A DNA stretch of 8,516 bases from Deltaproteobacteria bacterium RIFCSPHIGHO2_12_FULL_43_9 (GTDB taxonomy: Bacteria > Bdellovibrionota > O2-12-FULL-43-9). Below are positions 1 through 5,804 of this stretch, piece by piece. The stretch spans positions 6,153 through 14,668 of the forward strand of contig MGRR01000063.1 of NCBI GenBank assembly GCA_001798265.1, in the 5' to 3' direction. The translations under genes and the position numbers were made by a program. Within the stretch, counting starts at the first letter, position 1. Each line of letters opens with the position of its first letter. A model generated the notes under the pieces. It had not been told where the DNA came from and ran no database searches. It saw only the letters and a program-made list of their open reading frames with translations.

Positions 1-1333
1 ATTCCTTAAGGGGGATTCCGTGAGCAAATTTTTGTCTTAAGAATGACTCATTCGAGGTATTTTCAAGGAGTCTTCTTACCAGATACGCCAATCCAGGAAT
101 CAACTCACCCATTGGAGCGTAATCGCGAATCAAATACCCCAGGGATTTTAGGGCCCCTTTTATCGGCTCTGCCATTCCATAGAGCATTTGTATTTCAAAG
201 GCTTTATTTGGCATTCCCAGTCTATTGGCCTCGGTCAAAGCAAACGAAAGAGATCTGAGATTGTGACTGGCAAAGGCCGGCTTTATTAAGCGATAATTCT
301 GAAGCAATTTCGTGGCAAGGCGCTCATACATCGCGTCCGAGAATCGCTTCTCAATAAATACCGGGATCCTCCAACCCTCCTGCCTCGCGTGAATAGTTTC
401 ATAATCCCAATATGCCCCCTTAACCAATCTAACCGTAATTCTCTTCCCTCTTCTCTTCACCCAGCTTATGAGATCATCCAAATCACGTTCTGAATCCTTT
501 AAATAGGTCTGAATAACGATCCCAAAGTGTTCATATTCCTTGAATTGCGGCTCCATGCATATTTCTTTAAAGACCTGCAGAGTCAGGTCCTTATGAAAAT
601 AAGATTCCATATCTATATTTACAAAAACATTTTTATCGACAGCCTTCTGCAATATGGGTCCCAATCTCTCCTTCATGATTCTAATTGAGCGTCCGAAATC
701 AATCGGATCAAACTGGGAATAGAGGGAAGATAATTTGACGGATATATTTACTTTCGGAATTTCTCCCTGATCGTCTAAATCAATCGCATCAATGGTTTCC
801 CAATTATTTGATTCATTGGACAAGACATCAATTAAATCCAGATAACGCTGCTGATAGGAAAAGGCCTCATCCTCGCTGACCGCAGCCTCTCCCAGAATAT
901 CTATTGAAAATGTCAGGCCATCTTTTCTTAGTTTCTTAAGCTGTTTAATGGCAGCTTCGGGATTTTCACCTGTAATAAAATTCCGCCCCATATCCGCAAC
1001 ATTTTTCTTAATTGCCACCGCGGCAATCTTCGCGGTGAAACCGGAACCAGCCGCGAAACCCAACACAGTGGATACCGCAGCCGGAAAATTCTGACCCTGC
1101 CTCAGGAAATATTCCTTAATGTGGCGCGCTACCTCTTCTGAGCTGTTCAAATATGGAAGAACATCGATAAAACGGAACATCTCGACCTTGAACGATTCAT
1201 TCTGCATGCACCATTCAAGCATCCTGCCGCTCCACCAATCCTTCTTGAAGATTGATACAGATTCATCCTTCATCCTGCTTGAAACTGCTTCGGCAAATTG
1301 TTCGATTATTTCCTGGCGCTCTTGTGGTCCCAT
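1..1333 (-). CDS. putA: Proline dehydrogenase / PutA, N-terminal 444 residues (cut by window edge)
   Basis: FAD-dependent oxidation of L-proline to pyrroline-5-carboxylate, the first step of proline catabolism. The frame is open from an ATG at 1333 to the window edge. About 120 residues form an N-terminal helical region (with MQNESFKVEMFRF near residue 43), then the proline dehydrogenase barrel follows: FVNIDMESY near 237-245, RLVKGAYWDYE at 302-312, FEIQMLYGMAEP, and RRLLENTSNESF at 420-431. In PutA the Arg pair of that last motif contacts the proline carboxylate (family knowledge). The order and the N-terminal region match bifunctional PutA, so an aldehyde dehydrogenase domain converting glutamate semialdehyde to glutamate probably continues beyond position 1; this cannot be seen here. 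GAGG (complement of 1341-1344) sits 7 nt before the ATG and supports this start. The gene appears to be transcribed alone from its own promoter. Confidence 0.93.
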   Translation of the reverse strand, partial: MGPQERQEIIEQFAEAVSSRMKDESVSIFKKDWWSGRMLEWCMQNESFKVEMFRFIDVLPYLNSSEEVARHIKEYFLRQGQNFPAAVSTVLGFAAGSGFTAKIAAVAIKKNVADMGRNFITGENPEAAIKQLKKLRKDGLTFSIDILGEAAVSEDEAFSYQQRYLDLIDVLSNESNNWETIDAIDLDDQGEIPKVNISVKLSSLYSQFDPIDFGRSIRIMKERLGPILQKAVDKNVFVNIDMESYFHKDLTLQVFKEICMEPQFKEYEHFGIVIQTYLKDSERDLDDLISWVKRRGKRITVRLVKGAYWDYETIHARQEGWRIPVFIEKRFSDAMYERLATKLLQNYRLIKPAFASHNLRSLSFALTEANRLGMPNKAFEIQMLYGMAEPIKGALKSLGYLIRDYAPMGELIPGLAYLVRRLLENTSNESFLRQKFAHGIPLKE

Positions 1334-1351
1334 GATTGATCCTCAAAAGGG

Positions 1352-1380
1352 TTAATATTGTTTTTTTCTTAATTAAGCAA
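1352..1380 (-). promoter_or_regulatory. Candidate sigma-70 promoter of putA
   Basis: Read on the minus strand: TTGCTT (1380-1375), a 17-nt A-rich spacer, then TATTAA (1357-1352). Transcription would start near 1345, leaving a very short leader that just includes the GAGG ribosome site. Match and spacing are good, but the region is AT-rich and chance matches are easy. Confidence 0.4.
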
Positions 1381-1489
1381 CATAAAGGATGTAAATATGG
1401 GTATAAACCAACTTTTGGTGCTATACAGAGCGAACCCCAACTTTTATACTGTGTAAATTGGTTTGATAGGTTCTGAATTAGGGTAAAAC

Positions 1490-1503
1490 TCCGATTTTTC
1501 GGA
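1490..1503 (-). terminator. Weak hairpin downstream of the toxin-antitoxin operon
   Basis: TCCGA and TCGGA form a 5-bp stem around a 4-nt loop. On the minus strand it is followed by GTTTTA. It lies about 70 bp past the antitoxin stop and before putA, where a terminator would be expected. The stem is short and the T tract poor, so the call is tentative. Confidence 0.22.
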
Positions 1504-1570
1504 ATTAAAATGGCAATTTCTGCTTTTCTTTTGCCCTCTTATAGAAAAACACAGAAGCCTACTATTTAGG

Positions 1571-1885
1571 TTATGCTGCTTTTTTAAACATTATCTCTAA
1601 TTCAATTCCGGCCGAGTGCAGTTGGTCTTGTAAAACAATTTTAATAAGAGCCTCGGGTGGATAATCAACTGCTTTAGAAATTTCTAGTGCTTTTTCAATG
1701 CTAATACCCTTTCTCCCGCATTCGATGTCACATAGATTGGCAGGAGACATATTTAGCATCCCGGCAAATTCTCTCTGGCTTAACTCTGCAGACATACGCC
1801 AGGAACGCAAAAAATTTGCCACTGTCAATTTACCATATTTATCTTCCATTTCTTTTAGACCATACTTCTTCTTTTTAATACTCAT
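1571..1885 (-). CDS. Antitoxin, Xre-type helix-turn-helix (HigA-like)
   Basis: 104 residues. An HTH of the Xre/Cro type occupies about residues 20-80, with the core LSQREFAGMLNMSPANL at 35-51 followed by an acidic/glycine turn (ECGRKGIS). The family binds its own operator and neutralises the partner toxin. The basic start (MSIKKKKYG) and the C-terminal tail flank the domain. The ATG overlaps the last 11 bases of the toxin gene, which shows a single operon in the toxin-first order typical of higBA-like pairs. A strong Shine-Dalgarno, GAGGTGA, lies 6 nt upstream inside the toxin's final codons. The likely target is the repeated TACTG-N7-CAGTA operator before the toxin gene (inference). The name HigA-like rests on order and fold only. 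Confidence 0.85.
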   Translation of the reverse strand: MSIKKKKYGLKEMEDKYGKLTVANFLRSWRMSAELSQREFAGMLNMSPANLCDIECGRKGISIEKALEISKAVDYPPEALIKIVLQDQLHSAGIELEIMFKKAA

Positions 1886-2153
1886 GTTTATTCACCTCAA
1901 TTACTTCAATTATTTTCAGATTTTTATTCTCTATTATTTCGTAAATAATTCTATATGCCCTATTTAAACGCACGGACCTTTGTCCCTTTCTATTTCCCCT
2001 AAGACATTCATCATGATATCCAGTTCTTTTTTTCACTTCATGCAAGCCAACTTCTTCAACGGCCAAAACCCAGGCCATAAATTTATCCCTGATAAAATCC
2101 GGAAGCTTTTCAAGCTGCTTATGTACATACCTACCCCACTCAACCTTCCACAC
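1875..2153 (-). CDS. RelE/ParE-superfamily toxin (probable ribosome-dependent mRNA interferase)
   Basis: 92 residues, the usual size for a RelE/HigB-type toxin. Visible family features are the early helix pair (WGRYVHKQLEKLPDFIRDKFMAWV), the central basic strand block from KKRTGYHDE to RKGQRSVRLNRAYRIIY (Lys56, Arg59, Arg62, Arg65, Arg68), and a C-terminal VNKHEY (His90, Tyr92). Toxins of this family cleave mRNA in the ribosome; catalytic residues vary and are not proven here. The start is GTG at 2153-2151: an in-frame TAG lies at 2159-2157 and the next in-frame Met is residue 26, too deep in the fold. No Shine-Dalgarno precedes the GTG, and the predicted transcription start coincides with it, which suggests leaderless translation. 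The gene overlaps the antitoxin gene by 11 bp. Confidence 0.85.
   Translation of the reverse strand: MWKVEWGRYVHKQLEKLPDFIRDKFMAWVLAVEEVGLHEVKKRTGYHDECLRGNRKGQRSVRLNRAYRIIYEIIENKNLKIIEVIEVNKHEY
1892..1898 (-). promoter_or_regulatory. Strong ribosome binding site of the antitoxin, inside the toxin gene
   Basis: GAGGTGA, 6 nt before the antitoxin ATG, is part of the codons for the toxin's Glu-Val near its C terminus. It decides the antitoxin start and allows translation independent of, or coupled to, the toxin. The toxin itself has no such site. Confidence 0.75.
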
Positions 2154-2159
2154 AGTCTA

Positions 2160-2189
2160 ATAATACTGTAATTGGCAGTACTGCGTCAA
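2160..2189 (-). promoter_or_regulatory. Sigma-70 promoter of the toxin-antitoxin operon
   Basis: On the minus strand: TTGACG (2189-2184), an 18-nt spacer, and TATTAT (2165-2160). Placing the last base of the -10 at -7 puts +1 exactly at 2153, the G of the toxin GTG start codon. Both hexamers match the consensus at five of six positions. Confidence 0.65.
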
Positions 2190-2195
2190 GCAGTA
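2164..2195. promoter_or_regulatory. Two overlapping operator copies, TACTG-N7-CAGTA
   Basis: TACTG at 2164-2168 pairs with CAGTA at 2176-2180. TACTG at 2179-2183 pairs with CAGTA at 2191-2195. The copies are offset by 15 bp and share the perfect palindrome GCAGTACTGC (2175-2184). Site 1 runs from the -10 into the spacer and site 2 from the spacer over the -35, so a bound repressor would block polymerase. The likely ligand is the neighbouring Xre antitoxin, alone or with toxin (inference). Confidence 0.65.
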
Positions 2196-2252
2196 TTTAT
2201 CCTGGCCATATTGTTTCACCTTAAAAACTACGCTGGTAGATAAGTCCATGAA

Positions 2253-2432
2253 ATGACAAAAGGGTCTTTCCCGAATTTAGTGGAACCTGACTATCGTCAT
2301 CCTGAGCCGAAGGCGAAGGATCTCCTGCTAAATTGTGAAGAGATCCTTCGCCTTCGGCTCAGGATGACGCTCAAGACACCGTTGTGTATCACGATTAACC
2401 TTCACTAAATAACGGAAAGAATCATGACAAAA
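2253..2432. mobile_element. MITE-like palindromic element (2262-2423) between 9-bp direct repeats
   Basis: ATGACAAAA occurs at 2253-2261 and again in the same orientation at 2424-2432, like a target-site duplication. Immediately inside, 2262-2282 and the complement of 2423-2403 agree at 16 of 21 positions, with shared blocks TCTTTCC and ATTTAGTG, like terminal inverted repeats. The 162-bp interior has no gene and centres on a long perfect hairpin. The layout fits a small non-autonomous element mobilised in trans. No transposase is present in the window and the family is not identified. Confidence 0.5.
2295..2369. repeat. Perfect 30-bp inverted repeat: two GTCAT-headed REP-like units in opposite orientation
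   Basis: Arms 2295-2324 and 2340-2369 are exact reverse complements around a 15-nt loop. Each arm is one unit beginning GTCATCCTGAGCCGAAGG and ending GGATCTC. Units with the same head recur at 3305-3452 and 6559-6735. The stem is long enough to act as a bidirectional terminator between the divergent neighbours. Confidence 0.85.
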
Positions 2433-2449
2433 ATCGCCACAAGTAACAA

Positions 2450-2476
2450 TTTTGGGCACTCAAAATAAGCCCAAAA
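2450..2476. promoter_or_regulatory. Inverted repeat upstream of the sigma-54 promoter, possible activator site
   Basis: TTTTGGGC (2450-2457) and GCCCAAAA (2469-2476) are a perfect 8-bp inverted repeat with an 11-nt spacer. The half-site centres are 19 bp apart, nearly two helical turns. It lies about 92-118 bp before the predicted transcription start, a usual distance for a bacterial enhancer-binding protein. No T tract follows, so a terminator is less likely. Confidence 0.4.
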
Positions 2477-2541
2477 ACCACCATGCCACAATAAATGCCC
2501 GTGATATCAATAGGTTACAAATAACGGGAAGGAATGAAATT

Positions 2542-2556
2542 TGGCATTTATCTTGC
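2542..2556 (+). promoter_or_regulatory. Sigma-54 (RpoN) type -24/-12 promoter
   Basis: TGGCAT, a 5-nt spacer, then TTGC. The invariant GG (2543-2544) and GC (2555-2556) are 12 bases apart, as in the consensus TGGCAC-N5-TTGC, and a pyrimidine precedes the TGG. Transcription would begin near 2568, giving a leader of about 56 nt to the ATG at 2624. Confidence 0.6.
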
Positions 2557-2623
2557 GAGTCTAACTACTGGGGTGGGTCTTTTCCAGCCCAAAATTTATG
2601 TTCTCTTAGAGAGGAGAATTAAC

Positions 2624-3298
2624 ATGAAGTTCTTAAAAGTAGCAATTTTGATCTTAACATTATCAATTTCATCGCTATCCTTTGCCGATGAGTTTCAAAG
2701 CACAACGACAAGCTCTCACCGTAACACGTGGGAGAGCGACCTATATCCATTTCAACCCTATTTAAAGGGGGGTGGTAACGTCATTTCCACACCTAATATG
2801 AATTTAAGGACAAATAAATTTCAATTTTTATTGGGTGTAGGAACAGATTATTATCTGGACAAAAACTGGGGGGTATTTGGAGGCGTTGAGTACAACCAGC
2901 GCGGACGCAAGTTCTTGAATACAACACTATCATCCGCCAGTTATCTGGATGTTCCATTCGGACTCACGCTCCCATATGGCGAAGGTTTCTGGAGGGGAAA
3001 CTCCTTCTCCACGCTGCATGTCGGTCCATATATAGCGTTTCCCTTGTCAAACTTTAAATATGACTACCCATACAGCGCGCAGAGCAGTGTTCCATACAGA
3101 GAATATTATTATCAGCCAAAGCCAGATGCGCAGACATATGGTGGCCTCTACGTTGATAACGACATCATGTTTAGTACCTCTTCGACTGTCGCTCCCGGTT
3201 TAACGACATGGATGAAACTTCCTCTCGGAAGCGCTGTAAACGGTACCAATACAAGATTTTATGAGTTTGGACTGGGACTAAAGGTTAACATCTTCTAA
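2624..3298 (+). CDS. Exported barrel-like outer membrane protein, paralogue of 5805-6482
   Basis: 224 residues, no named family recognised. The signal peptide is MKFLKVAILILTLSISSLSF with likely cleavage after Ala21. The mature part alternates polar and aromatic/hydrophobic residues with many Gly and Tyr and ends in FYEFGLGLKVNIF. A terminal Phe after such a strand is the usual assembly signal of outer membrane beta-barrels. It aligns along its length with the 225-residue protein at 5805-6482; both share SASYLDVPFG, a DY(Y/F) strand, a YNQR turn, PGL-W-K-P and FYE-GLGLKV. Residues 144-170 form a Tyr- and Pro-rich insert. The ATG at 2624 is chosen because GAGGAG stands at 2611-2616 and a signal peptide starts here. 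The in-frame ATG at 2534 lies upstream of the sigma-54 promoter and would bury the signal. Function unknown. Confidence 0.85.
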   Translation: MKFLKVAILILTLSISSLSFADEFQSTTTSSHRNTWESDLYPFQPYLKGGGNVISTPNMNLRTNKFQFLLGVGTDYYLDKNWGVFGGVEYNQRGRKFLNTTLSSASYLDVPFGLTLPYGEGFWRGNSFSTLHVGPYIAFPLSNFKYDYPYSAQSSVPYREYYYQPKPDAQTYGGLYVDNDIMFSTSSTVAPGLTTWMKLPLGSAVNGTNTRFYEFGLGLKVNIF

Positions 3299-3304
3299 TT
3301 TCAC

Positions 3305-3452
3305 GTCATTGCGACTCTCACGTCATCCTGTCCTCACGTCATCCTGAGCAAAGCGAAGGATCCCTTCCGTCATTCCCGTGACCCCTGTCATTCCCGCGAC
3401 TTGTCATTCCCGCGAACGCGGGAATCTAGATCCCGGCTTTCGCCAGGATGAC
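3305..3452. repeat. Mosaic of GTCAT-headed repeat units between convergent genes
   Basis: GTCAT heads begin at 3305, 3322, 3338, 3369, 3387 and 3403. Most steps are 16-18 bp and one is 31. Short units keep only the head (GTCATTGCGA, GTCATCCTG, GTCATTCCCG), whereas the unit at 3338 keeps the return arm (GAAGGATCC). The last contains a perfect 9-bp stem, ATTCCCGCG/CGCGGGAAT (3406-3425). A reversed head (CAGGATGACG, 3443-3452) closes the cluster. It lies where both the barrel-like gene (plus) and the lipoprotein gene (minus) end, so the hairpins may terminate both transcripts. Confidence 0.8.
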
Positions 3453-3456
3453 GAAT

Positions 3457-3957
3457 TTATTTCTTAATTCGAATGGCTATGCCTTCAGCGAGTGGATAGT
3501 TAACGACGTCTTTAGAATTAAATCCGTAAAAGCTTTTTGGACCGTACGGATAGTATCTATATGGAAATACCTCATAAGTGTTGTATCCATATGGAACATA
3601 CTCGGGAGGAGACTGCCCGACTGTATAGCCCCATTGATCCGTGTAAGAACCCATAAATTGATCAGCCTCATCAGAGATTATTACACCATTGGCTCCTATC
3701 TTTCTTGCCTGCCGTTTTAACTCGTCCCGCAGTGCCCCCATTGTTGCTGCTGGATATCCTTTAGCGTAAACCTTCCCTACAACCTCATATTTCTTGTCCG
3801 GCTTTTCAAAATAGAGCGCTACAGGTGCGCTTGGTGGAAGGCTTGCCAGGGATCTATTAACCGCTTTGTCATGCGCGCCTTCAATCTGCAAATCAGCGCA
3901 CCCAAAAGCGAGAAGAATAGAGCATAGAGAAAGAAATATCCGAAACCCCTGTTTCAT
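3457..3957 (-). CDS. Predicted outer membrane lipoprotein of unknown function
   Basis: 166 residues. An N-terminal hydrophobic segment leads to LLAFGC; Cys20 would be lipidated after signal peptidase II cleavage. The -3 residue is Ala rather than the usual Leu, so the lipobox is slightly atypical. Residues 21-22 are Ala-Asp; absence of Asp at +2 fits outer membrane sorting in enterobacterial rules. Residues 57-95 (YEVVGKVYAKG, a helix RDELKRQARKIGANGVII) look like the small alpha/beta domain found in many uncharacterised lipoproteins. Residues 105-145 are very rich in Tyr, Pro and Gly, probably flexible. AGGTAG lies about 7 nt before the ATG. The gene converges on 2624-3298 across the repeat mosaic and is 274 bp downstream of the HTH gene, so it may have its own promoter. 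No specific function can be assigned. Confidence 0.8.
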   Translation of the reverse strand: MKQGFRIFLSLCSILLAFGCADLQIEGAHDKAVNRSLASLPPSAPVALYFEKPDKKYEVVGKVYAKGYPAATMGALRDELKRQARKIGANGVIISDEADQFMGSYTDQWGYTVGQSPPEYVPYGYNTYEVFPYRYYPYGPKSFYGFNSKDVVNYPLAEGIAIRIKK

Positions 3958-4231
3958 TATTCAACTACCTGTTTAGATTTATTTTAACCTCGGTGTGGGT
4001 ACATGTTGGAACACACATCCATTCTACCACGCTTGGGAGGCCTCTTTTTGTAAGTTGATAAAAGTTGGAAATCGCGGTGTAAAAATAAAAGAGCGGTTAA
4101 GAAAACCTCTCTTCTTAATATTTAAGATCAACTGTTGTCTGTTTTTTATCTGCTGTTGTCGTTTAACACTTTTTAACACTATAAACTGAACAACACGATT
4201 TCTTTCAGATGCAAAAGTTTTTGAACACCCT
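3958..4231. other. AT-rich intergenic stretch with short repeats only
   Basis: No convincing gene. TTAAGAA (4097-4103) and TTCTTAA (4112-4118) form a weak AT-rich inverted repeat, and there are short direct repeats CTGTTGTC and TTTAACAC between about 4130 and 4180. On the minus strand TTAAAAT about 25 nt before the lipoprotein ATG could serve as a -10, but no clear -35 is seen. Confidence 0.4.
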
Positions 4232-4747
4232 TTATGCCGCCTTGGCTAAAACCAGCCGCTCAGGCAGGGTTTTGAGAATCTTTAGTATCTTCTTCGCACC
4301 ACGGTGAAAGTGGCGGGTAACGTCTGATCTGTTTTTGAATCTCAGGAGTATCTGAATCTCTACCATCTTATGCCCGTCAAGATGCAACTCCATTACCCTT
4401 TGCTGCTTTGGCGTCAGCTCTCCACTCCGGATGATATTGACGATTTTGAAACCAAATTTATCCCACATCTCCTCAAAGGCTTTATTCCAAAAGATTGTGT
4501 TTTCCCTGATATGATTGACCTTGTTAATAATAGACCATGCGCGACGATCATCATCGCCGATAGTATTACCCGTTAAATCTATATACTCGGCATGGTCCAC
4601 CGCATCCTTGGAAAAAAGACGATCCCTCCCGATCCATCCGGAAGGGGTAGACTGCAACCGCTCGATGATCGGATATTTCCGATCAAGGGCAGCCACAACA
4701 CTTTCTGAAATGAGCTTAAGTTTCGGTTTCATAACAAATTCCCGCAT
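4232..4747 (-). CDS. Small DNA-binding protein with sigma-region-4-like HTH
   Basis: 171 residues, specific family not recognised. The C-terminal part (about 110-155), beginning LTPKQQRVMELHLDGHKMVE, resembles the HTH of sigma factor region 4 and LuxR-type regulators: a helix starting LTPKQ-RV-EL, a conserved Gly, a second helix, then a basic recognition helix (NRSDVTRHFHRGAKKIL). The N-terminal 105 residues show no sigma region 2 features, so it is not a complete ECF sigma factor; a regulator or phage-type late-gene activator is possible. The open frame allows ATG at 4747 or Met6 (4732). Neither has a strong ribosome site; Met6 (MKPKLKLI) has GGGA 7 nt before it and may be the true start. 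It lies 83 bp downstream of the signal peptidase gene on the same strand. Target genes unknown. Confidence 0.72.
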   Translation of the reverse strand: MREFVMKPKLKLISESVVAALDRKYPIIERLQSTPSGWIGRDRLFSKDAVDHAEYIDLTGNTIGDDDRRAWSIINKVNHIRENTIFWNKAFEEMWDKFGFKIVNIIRSGELTPKQQRVMELHLDGHKMVEIQILLRFKNRSDVTRHFHRGAKKILKILKTLPERLVLAKAA

Positions 4748-4830
4748 CTCTGCTAATTTTATCAGACTATAGACTTGGTATATAGGGAGTGAGGGGTTTT
4801 TCGTCGGGAAATGGCAGGTTTTTCAACAGG

Positions 4831-5757
4831 TTAGTTGGGTTGCGGATTTGACAAGTTCAAACCTATCCTATCCCATCTGATTTTCAATGCGGGAGATATT
4901 GAAAAATATATTACCTTCGCGATACCGCTGATCTTGTCGATCTCCACAGGCCCGAAAGCCCTGCTGTCCATGCTAGCTGTGCGATGATCCCCCATGACAA
5001 AGATCATGCTTTCCGGGACCGTATTGTCCCAGGTGGAATGCTGTTCTATATTTTGATCATGCGCAATTACGTAATGGGACAAATCAAGATGCTCTAAAAA
5101 CAGGGAGGTTGGTTTAGTGGGATTATATGATGGGGGTTGATTTAGCGCCCCGTCTCTAAGCAGAGGTTGATCATTGAGAATGACATCCCCGCTTTTTGTA
5201 ACTACAACGTGATCACCGGGTAGCCCTATAACCCTCTTCACATACATCTTTTCATTATGCTGATTTAAATGAAAAACCACGATATCGCCACGCTGAATAT
5301 TGTCCACTTTTCCGGAAGCAAAAAAATAATCTCCCCTGAGAAGCTGTGGCTCCATTGATTCAGACGGGACTTTATACGATTGTGGGAAGAGCGTTGTCGT
5401 TGGAATAGCTAAAAATGGAACACCAATGATCAGGATAATAATTAAATATACATACCAGCGGTTGAACCACCTTAATGCATAAGCCTTGAGCCGCCTTGCG
5501 ACAAGAATCGCGTCAATTACGATAACTGCCTCAACCACCAGTGAAGCTATCAAAACGGAGAAAATAATTTTTAAAGAGATTATCCCCTTAACTGACATGT
5601 AAATTAAGGGAGGAAAGGCAACCACCTGCGCAATGATAAAATAGACAATCCCTTTCAGAGGTTGGCCATTATAGATCTGGCCAAGACCAGCGAGAACAAA
5701 GGAGAGAATACCGGCAATCCAGGGATTTCGCTTCTTTACTTTGTGGGCTTCATCCAT
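4831..5757 (-). CDS. lepB: Signal peptidase I with N-terminal multi-pass extension
   Basis: 308 residues. This inner membrane serine/lysine protease removes signal peptides from exported proteins. The catalytic half is clear: VPSESMEPQLLRGD carries the nucleophile Ser134, YVKRVIGLPGD the general base Lys174, and MGDHRTASMDSRAFGPV at 255-271 is the last conserved box (GDHR instead of the common GDNR). About 100 residues before it hold three hydrophobic segments (near 13-30, 35-57 and 63-87). They begin NPWIAGILSFVLAGLGQIYNG, which resembles the short TM2-like hairpin domains found alone or fused in many bacteria. A fourth segment (103-123) leads into the catalytic domain. The ATG at 5757 has no Shine-Dalgarno. 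It lies 47 bp after the barrel-like gene at 5805-6482 on the same strand, so cotranscription is likely. lepB fits functionally, though the genome may hold several copies. Confidence 0.92.
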   Translation of the reverse strand: MDEAHKVKKRNPWIAGILSFVLAGLGQIYNGQPLKGIVYFIIAQVVAFPPLIYMSVKGIISLKIIFSVLIASLVVEAVIVIDAILVARRLKAYALRWFNRWYVYLIIILIIGVPFLAIPTTTLFPQSYKVPSESMEPQLLRGDYFFASGKVDNIQRGDIVVFHLNQHNEKMYVKRVIGLPGDHVVVTKSGDVILNDQPLLRDGALNQPPSYNPTKPTSLFLEHLDLSHYVIAHDQNIEQHSTWDNTVPESMIFVMGDHRTASMDSRAFGPVEIDKISGIAKVIYFSISPALKIRWDRIGLNLSNPQPN

Positions 5758-5804
5758 AAGTAAAGAGGAGTTTCACAGGAATTCGAGATTATTTCAACCA
5801 ATAA

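Noticed and set aside
43..258. Plus-strand gene opposite putA
   Set aside because: It is the reverse side of the strongly conserved end of the proline dehydrogenase domain and has no ribosome site.
1511..1534. Terminator GGCAA/TTGCC after the antitoxin gene
   Set aside because: A 5-bp stem with a 14-nt loop is too weak; the hairpin at 1490-1503 is slightly better.
2534..2623. 30-residue N-terminal extension of the barrel-like protein
   Set aside because: The ATG at 2534 lies before the predicted promoter start and would hide the signal peptide; GAGGAG fits the ATG at 2624.
3305..3452. CRISPR array
   Set aside because: Units are self-palindromic, of unequal length and joined directly; there are no unique spacers of constant size and no cas genes.
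3995..4189. Short plus-strand gene upstream of the lipoprotein gene
   Set aside because: Cys/Phe-rich peptide with no ribosome site and no recognisable motif in an AT-rich spacer.
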